Program-made: the position numbers and the translations under genes
Notes under the pieces: generated by a model
Told to the model about the DNA's origin: nothing
Seen by the model: the letters and a program-made list of their open reading frames with translations, nothing else
The model's database searches: none
Shown: one piece after another, positions 51,217 through 61,292 of the stretch
How the letters are laid out: each line of letters starts with the position of its first letter
Numbering within the stretch: position 1 is the first letter of the stretch
Assembly: GCA_030849465.1 (NCBI GenBank)
Contig: JARVLF010000015.1
Location: forward strand, 2,170,001-2,234,000
Direction: 5' to 3'
DNA length: 64,000 bases
From: Moesziomyces globuligerus
Lineage: Eukaryota; Basidiomycota; Ustilaginomycetes; Ustilaginales; Ustilaginaceae

Positions 51217-52779
51217 TCAGACGACGGCCGAGGAAGTGCGCGCATCCATGTTGGCCGTAGCCGCCGGTAGGGGAGGGGGTCTGGCGCCGTACGAGGGGAA
51301 GTTGCGTCTGCTGAGGAGCAGGCCCTTGAGGCTGCGGATTTCTGCCTTGACCTGACCGAGATCGCCCGACTTTGGGCTTTCGGTGCCCGTGCCCGCACCG
51401 ATCCGGAACGCGCCTCCCGTGTACGAGGACGAAGTCGCCGCAAATGCGTGCGTCGAGATATCCGCGTTGAGACTGGTGAGCGTCGACTTGAGCCCTGCCA
51501 GACTCTTTGACGCGCCTCCCGAGGTCGGTGGTGCGGACGACGACTGCGTGTGCTTGTGCTTCTTCTGGTAGGCGCCGTACGGGTCGAATTCGAGCCCGTC
51601 GTCGTCATCCGATCCATCCGCCTCCTCCTCCTCGTCCTCCCACTCGTCCGAGCCCGATCCGGCATCCGCTACGCTCGCCGCCCTCGCGCCTCGCGCCGAC
51701 GACGTGGCACCACTTGACGCTGCACTTGCGGACGCCGTCGTCGACAGTCCAGCCAGCTCTCCTCGTAGCGCTTCCGCGAGCCTAGCCATACTCTCCCGAA
51801 TGGACGCGGTGACGTCGATCGGCTCGAGCTTTGGCTCTGTCTCAGCCTCGGATACGTCCGTCTCTGCATCCGCCGCAGCTTCGCTGGCGTCATCAGCCAA
51901 GAGGGGCGTCTTGGCATCCACAACGACATCCGTGCCGGGCATGACGATCTTCTCGCTGCCCGTCTTCGCCTCGGTGTGCTGGGTCGACTTGACGCCTCCC
52001 TTCTCACCTTCCTTTGCCGAGCCGTCGAGATCGTCGTGGAAGTGCACCTTCTTAAGCACGCCCTTGAGCGGCGAGGCTGCCACGCCCGCCGAAGCATCGT
52101 CGGCGCCGATCCGCGCGTGCTGGATGGGCACATAGGTGGCGAGGCTGGCGACCTGGGATCGGAGCTTGTCGAACAGCACGATGTGGTGCTTGAGCACGAT
52201 GCTTCGCGCGTCGAACATGGCGGTGATCTTGGGCAGGACGTAGGCGCGGTATGCAGAGACCACGACCGCCGTCAGACCGCCTCCGAGCATCATCATGAAG
52301 CTGAGCGTGCGGAAGAATTGCAGCAGCACCTGATAGCGGGTGAGCGGAGATGCAGCGGTGCCTTGGAGCAGTGGATCCGCATGTGCAGCAGCACTGGCTG
52401 CGGGCGGGTCATAATACAGTGCCAAGGGAGAGTTGGGGTAGGATCTTGGAGGAGGCGCGATGGAGTCTGCATTGATGGGGTCGTCGAACTGGCGAGCGGC
52501 GATCTCAAAGGCATCTACATCACCGACGTTGGATGGCGGTGCGCCGAGACCTTGGACGGGCGACTTTGCGTCTTGGAAGGCACGGCTGATCTCGTCGTCG
52601 TTCAGACCTTTGGAGCGGAGAAAATCGCGCTTGTCGTCGTCGGATGCGGACTCGGAGACGTTGGCCGAGGTGAGGAAGCGAGTGGCCTGGGCAAGGATCT
52701 GAGACCTGTCGCCTGCCTGTGTCGACGCTGGCGAGGCTGACGGGGAACCTTCGCCGACGCTCTTGGATTCGTCTGCCAT
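51217..52779 (-). CDS. PEX14: PEX14, peroxisomal docking protein
   Basis: Pex14 is the membrane receptor at which cargo-loaded Pex5 and Pex7 dock on peroxisomes. The 520-residue protein has the conserved N-terminal Pex5-binding helical domain at residues 25-70 (ILAQATRFLTSANV, KRDFLRSKGLNDDEISRAF). A hydrophobic segment (about 158-180, FMMMLGGGLTAVVVSAYRAY) follows, then a helical stretch with possible coiled coil. The C-terminal half is acidic and Ser/Ala-rich with a tract of Glu and Asp near 395-410. This order is typical for fungal Pex14. Length is somewhat above the usual 350-430 residues because of the disordered tail. It is convergent with SWI5 and followed upstream by the GDI gene on the same strand. 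Confidence 0.92.
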   Translation of the reverse strand: MADESKSVGEGSPSASPASTQAGDRSQILAQATRFLTSANVSESASDDDKRDFLRSKGLNDDEISRAFQDAKSPVQGLGAPPSNVGDVDAFEIAARQFDDPINADSIAPPPRSYPNSPLALYYDPPAASAAAHADPLLQGTAASPLTRYQVLLQFFRTLSFMMMLGGGLTAVVVSAYRAYVLPKITAMFDARSIVLKHHIVLFDKLRSQVASLATYVPIQHARIGADDASAGVAASPLKGVLKKVHFHDDLDGSAKEGEKGGVKSTQHTEAKTGSEKIVMPGTDVVVDAKTPLLADDASEAAADAETDVSEAETEPKLEPIDVTASIRESMARLAEALRGELAGLSTTASASAASSGATSSARGARAASVADAGSGSDEWEDEEEEADGSDDDDGLEFDPYGAYQKKHKHTQSSSAPPTSGGASKSLAGLKSTLTSLNADISTHAFAATSSSYTGGAFRIGAGTGTESPKSGDLGQVKAEIRSLKGLLLSRRNFPSYGARPPPLPAATANMDARTSSAVV

Positions 52780-53273
52780 GGTGGTTGTGAGAGCTGGAAC
52801 GACCAGGTCACATTCGCCGGTTCGATGGGCCTGGTGTCGAAAGAATGATGTGGGTTGGGATCAAGTACTTCGGTGCATGGCGAGTGTGGACCCCACACGC
52901 TCCACGCCTCCGCTTGAGGTGTCGGCTAAGTGGATGCGGTTGAAAGACCGAAGACCGGCCACACGAGGGCGCGAGGCCGAAGCCTTTCCATCCGCAAGCA
53001 CTTTCTCGTCCGAATAATTAAAAGAACCTCCACGCGCCTGAAATGCGTCCTCCCCGGTCTCTGGCCCCCACCCGAGCCTCTCAAGTCTCAACGCCGATCC
53101 CAAAGCCCTTCAGATTGGTCTTGGTACGAATGCGCATCGCGAAGCGTTTACGGACAAAAAAGAGGACGGCTGACGGATGCAAGATGATAGACGCGAGCGG
53201 ATTGTCAAGAGAGAGTGAGAGAGAGCGAGGCGAAAGGTATCGATTACAGCAGCGGACGTTGGAGACGACGGGC
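52780..53273. other. Spacer between GDI1 and PEX14 (both minus)
   Basis: A 494-bp tandem spacer that must hold the GDI1 3' region and the PEX14 promoter. An AT-rich AATAATTAAAAG patch is at about 53013-53024. No gene is seen. Confidence 0.6.
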
Positions 53274-54770
53274 TCAAGCCTGGACCTGGGCGCCTTCGCC
53301 ATCGTCGCGCTTCTTGAGCACAAGCTTCTGGCCGTTGGTCATCCTCCTCCACACCTCGTGAACGTCTTCGACGACGGTCTCAAAGTGCGAGGTGGCATCG
53401 TAGGAGCGAGTGATAAAGATGTTGTCGTCCTTGCCGCTGTCGATGGGCTCCTCGATGGGGCTGATGGCGACAAACTTGTCCAGGATGGGACCGAGCAGAT
53501 CGAGACCGGGACGGAGCTCGAGCTCGGGCTTGTCGGTCTCGACGATGGTGGAGACCTGGGCGACGTAGAAGTCGCGGGCTGCGACGTTCTGGGCACTCGA
53601 GACGCCCGAGATGTAGATGTCGTGCTTGCGGCCCACCTGGTTCTGGGGGATGATGAGCTGGACCGAGTCCGAGTTGTCCGTGTTGGGGATGGGGTGCTTG
53701 AGGATGCAGATGGCGCGCACCACCTTGCCCGTCTCGCGCACCTTGTCCTTGCCGGCGACGCCGCCTCGGAAGTAGCTGGGGTCGCCGATCACCATGTCGG
53801 CCTTGACAGTCTCTTCGCCGCTGCGGACGCCGACGAACTTGCCGGTTTCTTGGTCGACGACGATCTCGTCGACGGGCTTGTCGAGCATGTAGGTGCCGCC
53901 GTAGATGGCCGAGAGACGCGCAAAGGCCTGGGGGAGCTCGCCGAGACCGTAGAGCGGATAGATGTAGGGCGACTTGCCGTAGCGGGCCATGGACGAGGTG
54001 TAGAGGATGATGCGGTCGTAGGTCTCACGGGCGGGACGCTGGAGGTACGAGTCGTCGAGGTGGAGGGCCATGGAGTGTCCGATAAAGTCCTTGGTGCCCG
54101 GCTCGAGACCAAAGTAGTCGAAGACCTTGACCATGCTGTCCGCGTCGAGGTCGAGGGTCTGGTGGGTGGCGGGGTCTTGGTCGCGCCAGTTCTGGATGAA
54201 CTCGAAGAACTTCTTGGCGCGGCGCTTCTCGAAGAGACCCATGAGGGAAGAGCGCACGGCCTCCATCTCGGTGGCGGGGACCTTGGCGATCTTGCCGTCG
54301 CGGTAGACGTACGAGGCGGCGATCTGCTTGAACTCGAGGTAGCGGGTGACGTCGGTGTGGACGAGCATCTGGGTAAGCTCTCCGTTTGCCATGATGAGCT
54401 TGGGGATGAGGTCGACGGCCCAGTCGCGGTCGCGGCCCCAGTCCTTGGGGGGCTCGGCACCGGGGCGGAACTTCTCGTAGAGCTGGGTGAGGTTGAGCGA
54501 GGCCATCTCGCCACCGTAGACCTGGCCTCGATCGATGTGGAGAACCTTCTTGCCGTCGACGGACAGCAGTGCCGAGAGGACACATTCGGTCACGCCCGTG
54601 CCGAGGATGACGGCGTCTGCAGGATTGGCAAAGGCAGGCGCAGGGAGGACCGAGAGTCAGCCACCAGCTTCTGTACGCCTGACGCTAGCAAGCCGTGCTA
54701 GCGAGCTATGCGAGCAAGCTATGCGAGCAAGCTATGCGAGCAAGCTACACTCACCGTACTTCTCATCCAT
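53274..54770 (-). CDS. GDI1: Rab GDP-dissociation inhibitor, spliced
   Basis: GDI extracts GDP-bound prenylated Rab GTPases from membranes and recycles them through the cytosol; it is essential in yeast. Two exons, 54770-54755 (16 nt, encoding Met-Asp-Glu-Lys-Tyr) and 54616-53274, give 452 residues, the usual length. The junction creates the nucleotide-fold start YDAVILGTGVTECVLSALLS (residues 5-24). GDI landmarks follow: SVDGKKVLHIDR, YGGE, MANGELTQMLVHT, YLEFKQI and PLYGLGELPQAFARLSAIYGG. The donor is GTGAGT and the acceptor CTGCAG. The 138-nt intron carries a 13-bp minisatellite. It is divergent from the NVJ2-like gene. Confidence 0.98.
54706..54744. repeat. 13-bp minisatellite in the GDI1 intron
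   Basis: Three perfect copies of CTATGCGAGCAAG with degenerate flanking copies fill the 5' half of the single GDI1 intron. Confidence 0.95.
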
Positions 54771-55835
54771 GATGCGATGTTTTGATTGTGAGGATGCGTG
54801 TGATGGAGGGATGATGGGGGGAGCGAAAGAGGAGTTGGAGGGTCCGGGTTCGCGATAGGGGGCACGGCGGTGCTTGCCTGGTGAGCGTGTGTGTGTGTGC
54901 GCGGTACGTGAGGGTTGCACCGTGCGTGGGCCGTGAATCGTGCGCGCTAGGGCTCCAGCTGGCTCAAATTTCCAAGAGCCATGCCTGCGCTTGGTGGGGT
55001 GTGCTTTGTGTTGATCCAAGTCAAGCTCCACTCTGGCGCTGATTGCATCGATCGCAGAGGGCGGAATTTCTACGTGTGAGCTCGAAACCGAATCCACATA
55101 CGGGGCCGCGCAAAAAAGATGAGCCAAGTGGAGGCTCGCAGGCCGCGAAGCTGAGCTATTTCGAGCATCCTGCAGCCAGAGGTGCCTGGTTGACTGGGCC
55201 CGAGGTGCCGAGGCACGGCGCTCGAATCCGATCATCTCGAGCCCGTGGTGAGCGAAAGCGCACCAGTATGCGAAGAGCGAGCAATAAAGAGCATGCGTGG
55301 CTGGCAGGACTGGATGGGGTGGGCTCAAAGCAATGTGGGCTTCCCCGCCCTGCAGCACGCTGCGGCGAAATGCAACGGGTGCAGCAATTTGTGATTCTAG
55401 CGAAGCCAAGCCAAGCCCAGCCAAGCGAAGGCTGGCTGGCTGGCTGTGTCGTGTCGGTGTTGGTCTTGCATCACCGCCCAAGATTCGTTGGCTCGCTGCG
55501 CACAGACAGGCATCCGGTCCACCCTCACACACTGACGCATCCCCACCTGACGTGGCTCCTTCGACGGCTCGCTTACTGTACATCTGGCCCCTCGAGCGCG
55601 CCAACGGCTGCACCCGTCCCGACGTCTTGCTTGTCGACACATCCGCTCCCTCTTCTTCGCTGCCCCGTCACCACCTCATCCTATCTTTCTCCTCACACGC
55701 AAGTCTCTCCTCGGCCTCAGCGAAGCAGGAATGGCGTCTCGGTAGCTGCAACGGTCGTACCGACTGGCTCCAATCTGGCGCTCGACCGTCCGTCCCTAAC
55801 ACAGCTCTGCTTGTGCAGCCGCGCGTCGCTTCAAG
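54771..55835. other. Divergent promoter region between GDI1 and the NVJ2-like gene
   Basis: About 1.07 kb with no gene. It has a (GT)n run near 54886-54898, AAATTT-type patches near 54966 and 55067, and an imperfect inverted repeat of AGCC and GGCT units around 55405-55445. C/T-rich DNA precedes the NVJ2-like start. Confidence 0.55.
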
Positions 55836-58800
55836 ATGCTGCGAGAGGCCTTCTACTACCTCCTCGGCGGCGTCACCTTTCTGCCCATCTGCGCGCTGGC
55901 ACTCGTCTTCCACTTCTACTGGAATGTACCCACTGTCCGGCAAGATGCGCCTCTCGCCATCGAATCCGATGTTGACTGGACCCACGAGAAGAAGCTTGCA
56001 GCGCTCGACGTAGCCGCTCGCAACGCTGCCATACATGCCGAGATCGAGAAGTCCAAGGGCAAGGACCATCCTCAGGGCGATGCCACCGCACCCCCCACCG
56101 CCAAACGCCTCGGACCCGGTCCCAACAGCGCCTCGGCGGCTCCCAAGCCATACCTAGCTGGTTGGCTCGTCATCCGCCCCACCTTCGAGTCCGACAGGGA
56201 CAATGCTCCTGCGAATGCTGCAAACGCCGCTCCCGCCGCCATTCCAGCCTCGCTTGTCGAAGGCGAGTCCGACCCCAGCCGCGTTCAGTCCGACGACGAG
56301 CATGCGCCTTCCGAAGCTACTGATGCCGCTAAGCCCAACGTTCCGGCCGCGGCGACAGGTTACATGTCGCAGATGTACAGAGGCATTCTCGACTACCGCA
56401 TCGGCAGGGCCGCCGGCAAGAAACCTGCCGCAGAGGCGAATGCCACTCGCTCCGCCACTGCCTCTACCGGAACCAACGCAACTCCCACCGGCACCGCCGG
56501 CCGCGAAAGCTTCTACTGCATCCTCAAGTCTCCCATCCTCTACCTCTACTCTTCTGACGACGTCGCCAATCCCAACACCGAGTGCCATGCCGCCATTGAC
56601 CTTCGCGCAAAACGCGTCAGCATCTTTGTCGCCGGTCTCGGTGACACTCTCGGCGACTTCGACATCGATCCGCTAGGCAACGCCCACACCGATGCCACCA
56701 CGGACGACGAACTGCTCGGCGACAATGCCTCCACAGCCCACGCATTCGATGCCAAGCAGGCCTGGCGCAAGGCCAAGCGCGCCGGCGTCCGGGACGGCGA
56801 GCTTTTCATGAAGAGGAACGCCATTCGGGTCGTCGGCTCTGCTTATGGACGCAGCTCTTCGCCCGCAGACCAAAAGGCCGGCCGCGTCTCGCATCACGGT
56901 CGCCGCAAGCCTCAGTGGTACATCTTCTGCAAGAACAACTACCTCATGGAGGACTGGTATCATGCGCTCCTCCAAGCATCCCTCCTGCCAGACGCAAGTG
57001 TCTCCACCAAGCTTCCCGACGATGCCAGCAGCGGCGTGGTCCCAGATGTGTTCACCAAATTCGATGACCCCATCGGCTCAACCTTCTCTCAGGAAGACAT
57101 GGCTTCGCTCCTTGTCTCTCTCGACAGCTTACCGGATCCTCTTCCACTGCGATGGCTCAACGCCCTCGTCGGCCGCATCTTCTTCTCCGTTTATCGCACC
57201 GCCTGGCTCGAGAACTACATTGTTTCCAAGATGATGAAGAAGATCAATCGCGTCAAGACGCCGGGCTTCCTCGGCGACATCAAGGTCGTCGAGGTCGATG
57301 TGGGAAGGCGCGCCCCGGGCTTCAGCCGGCCCATGCTCAAGGCGCTCACCTCAGAGGGCGAGGCCAGCATGGAGATCGCAGTGCACTACGTCGGCGAGGT
57401 GCGAATCACCATCTCCACCACGCTGACCCTCTCGCTTGGCTCTCGCTTCAAGCCGTACAGCATTCCCATCGTCCTCGCTGTCGTCCTCAGATCACTCGAA
57501 GGTAACTTGCTGCTCCACGTCAAGCGACCTCCGAGCAACCGTCTGTGGTTCGGTTTCACAACCATGCCAAAGATGGAGATCGACATCGAGCCCGTCGTCA
57601 GCGAGAGGAAGGTTCAGTGGGGCATGGTCACCCGTCTGATCGAGGGCAGGCTCAAGGAGCTCCTCAACGAGTCCATCGTCGTACCCAACATGGACGACAT
57701 CTCCTTCTTCGACACGCGAACCTTGCCTTTCCGCGGAGGCATCTTTGCCGACGCCGCCAAAACAGGCGACGTCCTTCGCGGCGAACCTGCCGTGCCAGCA
57801 GCACCAGCTGCATCCGCAGCCGCTGCCAAGCCCACTCCGCAACTGGAGCGCGAAGCCAAAAGCGTGCCGAGCAGCATCAAGGCTTCCGATCTGTTGGCAG
57901 CCAACAAACTCAGCACAGCGAGCGCACCCGTGTCTGGCACCGCCACCCCCATCACACCAGATCGTCCAAGCGCCTCGTCCTTGCGCAATGGCGCTTTGGA
58001 GGACGCAGAGGCTAGCTCGTTCAGCGCCCCAACTCACACTGCCACCGAACTCCGCAATCGAAAGGCAGTCGGCGAAGCTGTCGCGCCTGCACGCAAGGAG
58101 GCTTTGCTTCAATCGGCTCGCACATCTTCGCCTGCGGCTGCGGGTCTGAGCGACCTTCTCTCGCGCGATCTCGCCGCTAGCGGAGGCAGCCTCGGCGATC
58201 GGCCGCACGCCGGGTCTCCGCCCAGGCAAGATTCGCAAAGCAGCAAACGCAGGACTTGGTTCGGAAGCGGTTCCAAGGCGTCCATGTCCAGCGTCTCTTC
58301 TGCCTCTGGTCTTGCGACGCTTGGCCTTGGCGCGGCAACGCTCGGCGGCAGGTCCGGACGCGAACAAAGCAGCCTTGCGCTTGGCAACGCCAGCATCGAG
58401 CGTCCGTCCCAACGATCCAATTCAGCCAGCACGCCCGAAAGGAAAGAATCGACCTTGGCCGCCATGCAGCTGTCAGACGCAGGCTCTGCGCGAGCCGCAT
58501 CGGACTCGGTGCGCAGTCACTCGGCTGACAGGCCGGCCGACGAGGGAACAAAACTTGTTCGAAGCATCACCCCCCCGCCGGTGCTGACCACTACGGATGC
58601 GGAGGTTGCAAACGAGCGGGGAGACGGGGATGCTTCGGTCGCGAATGGCTTGGTCTCGACGGAGCTGGCCCGCGCAGACTCTCGCGACCAGGACCAGACT
58701 CCATCGTCCGCTGAAGGCGATCGTCGCACAAGTGCACCCTCCCTGATCGTGTCGAGTGCGTCTGAGCCGAAGTTGGCGATGGGAAGCGAAGCGCTATCAA

Positions 58801-61124
58801 CCACGCCGCTGCAAGGCTCGAAAGCAGGTCTTTACGCTCTTTCCACCAACGACGGGGACGACGATCAAGATATGGTCGATAGCCCCTCTAGCCTCAGCCA
58901 AAGCACGCGATCCTCCCTACGAAGCTTCAGATCGGATGCGGTCAACTTGCCCTCATCGAAAGATGCGCTCGACGACCATGCGCTTGATGCACCGAGGGAC
59001 CAGGCTTCAGATGCTCGCGAGGGCTTGCGCGATGTTCGGGCAGCCACTGGGGGCTCCGATCTCAGTGCTGCAACGCAAACTGAGAAAAGGCCACCCCCAC
59101 CGCCTCCGCGTCGACCAACGAGCACTGCGCGAGATGATCACGTTCCTCCACGCCAAGATGCCGCTGCGATGCTCTCGAGCGTGCAACGCAGTCGATATGG
59201 ATTGAATGACTCCGATCGCAGCCTTGCCGATGATTCTGGTGCCATCCCAGGCTCCACTTCGGCGATGCTCTTGACCTCGTGGAACCGCGCAAAGGCAAGC
59301 ATGGCGGACAAGGAATCGAGACAGGCGGCTGCCCGCGATGCCAAGGACGCCATCAAACGAGGATGGGCCAATTGGAACACGAAACGCGCCGATGCGAAGC
59401 GCACCTCGATGACAGGTGAAGAGCTGCGCGATTACTCAGAGCACGATGGCATGTCTCGCTCCCAGTCAAGCCGTTTGTCGCTTGTGCCTGGGAAGTCGGC
59501 CTGGATGGCCAGTAGCCCACCTGACCCGACCAGCTTCGGCCTCGGGTTCGACAAGGCCAGCCCCGAAAATACTCGCAGCCGAGACAGGACGACTCCGGCT
59601 CCGTACGCCTCCAGGACGCGATCGAGTGCTACCGATACAGACGACGACAATGCGAGCACGCACTCCAACTCGAGCTCGCGCCAGCCGTATCGGGAGCTGA
59701 GAGCAGCCAAAAAGGTGCACGGCTTTGACAGCGCGATGGGCGATGCCAGAGCGCCCTCAGTATCTTCATCGAACCTCAGCTCGACTCAGCCGTCATCGCG
59801 CTCGACTTCGCGCACGGATGCCTCGACCGAAGATGTCTCAGGCTGGACTGCCCAATGGGATGCGGAGATCCCATCGCTGACGCCTCCTGCCCCTGCTTTC
59901 CGAAACGATCGCGCCGAGGAGGGAAGTCCAGAGTCGAAGCGAAAGACGCTGGAAAGGACAAGCAGCAACGAGCTGAACACGCCGTACAACCCACCGGCTT
60001 TGCCTCAGAGAAAGCCAAGCACCAGCGTCTCATCAGTGGGGCAAAGCAGCAGCGTGATGTTTATCCCGCCCGCACCCTCTGCCACCATCGAGGTCATCTC
60101 CCCCTCAAGCGTTCCCGTCTCGACCGCCTCTGCTGGCCGAAGGCCGAGTGAGGGCCAAGTTGGAAAGGACGCTGTCTCCGAAAGTTCTGGGAAGCAGTCT
60201 CCGGACCGGCGAAAATCTCAGCCTCAGCAGACAGACCCGATTGCAGATCCGGTGCTAGACTCGCCTAGTGCTTCGGCTGACAGTGAAGCGGCGCCGAAAG
60301 CCATTGCGCCGATTCCCAGCCTGGCGAGCTCTTCGTCGCTCAAGAAGGTCGCATCTGACTCGGGTTCAACCGGGTCTGATGCGCTGCCATTGTCGTCTGC
60401 TGAGACCATCAAGTCGGATGCGGATGCGACCGCGGTCGGCAAGTCCGACACGAACGCTGAGCTTCGGGCCGCAGCTGCTGCAGACGTGTCATCGCCTATC
60501 CTTGGATCGGGCATCAAGAAGCAGCCTGGTCGAGCGACGATGATGGCCGTGCCTGGAATCCCGTCCATGCAGAAGGCGAGTCCGCAGAGCTTCAGTGCTC
60601 CGCCCCCGCCAGAGCCGGCGCCTGCGCCCAAGGGCGATGCGGAAACGTCGCCGAGCGCATTCCGAGCCGGCGCGCTCTTCAAGATCCCCACGTTCGGCAG
60701 CCCGATCCTGTCCAGCGGAGCCAAAGGTGGATCGAGCACTGCGAGCGCCGTTAGCGCGGGCTCGGAAGGAACAGCGTCGGCGACAGAGAAGCCCACGCCA
60801 CCGCCGGTTCCCACCAGACCACCCACGGCAGAGGCTAAGACCGAAGCTGGTACGGCACAGAGGACGGCGCTCGGCTTGTCGGATATGGAGGGTCCACTTG
60901 AAGAAAAGCCGACTCTGAGGTCAGAGGAGATCGAGCTCGGCACCGACAAGGCTGATGAGCAGCCACAGAATGTTGTCGATACGACCTTTGCTGATGTCGC
61001 AGCCGCCGAAGGCCCCGCGGTGGATGCGAAGTTCGAGCGTGCGCAGTTCGACGCGGGCCCCACCGTGCAGCTGGGCAACAGCGAGGTCAAGCTGCCTGCA
61101 CGACGAACTTCCGACGCCGAATAG
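55836..61124 (+). CDS. NVJ2: Nvj2/TEX2-like SMP-domain lipid-transfer protein
   Basis: A 1762-residue ER-anchored protein related to yeast Nvj2 and animal TEX2, which move lipids (ceramide for Nvj2) at membrane contact sites. Residues 7-28 are a membrane anchor at the N-terminus. A PH-like region spans about 105-385 (YLAGWLVIRPTFES, FYCILKSPILYLYSS, WYIFCKNNYLMEDWYHALL) with low-complexity insertions. The SMP domain is at about 415-630 (PLRWLNALVGRIFFSVYRT, GDIKVVEVDVGRRAPGF, VRITISTTLTL, VLRSLEGNLLLHVKRPPSN). The remaining 1130 residues are disordered, Ser/Ala-rich, with a PPPPPPRRP segment. The tail is far longer than in yeast Nvj2 (770 residues in total). Substrate and contact site are inferred from the family. 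Confidence 0.88.
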   Translation: MLREAFYYLLGGVTFLPICALALVFHFYWNVPTVRQDAPLAIESDVDWTHEKKLAALDVAARNAAIHAEIEKSKGKDHPQGDATAPPTAKRLGPGPNSASAAPKPYLAGWLVIRPTFESDRDNAPANAANAAPAAIPASLVEGESDPSRVQSDDEHAPSEATDAAKPNVPAAATGYMSQMYRGILDYRIGRAAGKKPAAEANATRSATASTGTNATPTGTAGRESFYCILKSPILYLYSSDDVANPNTECHAAIDLRAKRVSIFVAGLGDTLGDFDIDPLGNAHTDATTDDELLGDNASTAHAFDAKQAWRKAKRAGVRDGELFMKRNAIRVVGSAYGRSSSPADQKAGRVSHHGRRKPQWYIFCKNNYLMEDWYHALLQASLLPDASVSTKLPDDASSGVVPDVFTKFDDPIGSTFSQEDMASLLVSLDSLPDPLPLRWLNALVGRIFFSVYRTAWLENYIVSKMMKKINRVKTPGFLGDIKVVEVDVGRRAPGFSRPMLKALTSEGEASMEIAVHYVGEVRITISTTLTLSLGSRFKPYSIPIVLAVVLRSLEGNLLLHVKRPPSNRLWFGFTTMPKMEIDIEPVVSERKVQWGMVTRLIEGRLKELLNESIVVPNMDDISFFDTRTLPFRGGIFADAAKTGDVLRGEPAVPAAPAASAAAAKPTPQLEREAKSVPSSIKASDLLAANKLSTASAPVSGTATPITPDRPSASSLRNGALEDAEASSFSAPTHTATELRNRKAVGEAVAPARKEALLQSARTSSPAAAGLSDLLSRDLAASGGSLGDRPHAGSPPRQDSQSSKRRTWFGSGSKASMSSVSSASGLATLGLGAATLGGRSGREQSSLALGNASIERPSQRSNSASTPERKESTLAAMQLSDAGSARAASDSVRSHSADRPADEGTKLVRSITPPPVLTTTDAEVANERGDGDASVANGLVSTELARADSRDQDQTPSSAEGDRRTSAPSLIVSSASEPKLAMGSEALSTTPLQGSKAGLYALSTNDGDDDQDMVDSPSSLSQSTRSSLRSFRSDAVNLPSSKDALDDHALDAPRDQASDAREGLRDVRAATGGSDLSAATQTEKRPPPPPPRRPTSTARDDHVPPRQDAAAMLSSVQRSRYGLNDSDRSLADDSGAIPGSTSAMLLTSWNRAKASMADKESRQAAARDAKDAIKRGWANWNTKRADAKRTSMTGEELRDYSEHDGMSRSQSSRLSLVPGKSAWMASSPPDPTSFGLGFDKASPENTRSRDRTTPAPYASRTRSSATDTDDDNASTHSNSSSRQPYRELRAAKKVHGFDSAMGDARAPSVSSSNLSSTQPSSRSTSRTDASTEDVSGWTAQWDAEIPSLTPPAPAFRNDRAEEGSPESKRKTLERTSSNELNTPYNPPALPQRKPSTSVSSVGQSSSVMFIPPAPSATIEVISPSSVPVSTASAGRRPSEGQVGKDAVSESSGKQSPDRRKSQPQQTDPIADPVLDSPSASADSEAAPKAIAPIPSLASSSSLKKVASDSGSTGSDALPLSSAETIKSDADATAVGKSDTNAELRAAAAADVSSPILGSGIKKQPGRATMMAVPGIPSMQKASPQSFSAPPPPEPAPAPKGDAETSPSAFRAGALFKIPTFGSPILSSGAKGGSSTASAVSAGSEGTASATEKPTPPPVPTRPPTAEAKTEAGTAQRTALGLSDMEGPLEEKPTLRSEEIELGTDKADEQPQNVVDTTFADVAAAEGPAVDAKFERAQFDAGPTVQLGNSEVKLPARRTSDAE

Positions 61125-61292
61125 ACGAGCGGCATTCTACCCCGCGACGTCTTCTCAGGGTGTGTTATGGCGCAGCGACTCTTTCAGTCCGCCGAATTAG
61201 CTTCGGTACGATGTGGGCTTTTGCAATTCGAATGTCAGACCAGAAGCATGTTTGCACCATGACTCGAGAGTTCAAAGATGTGGGGTGGGGTC

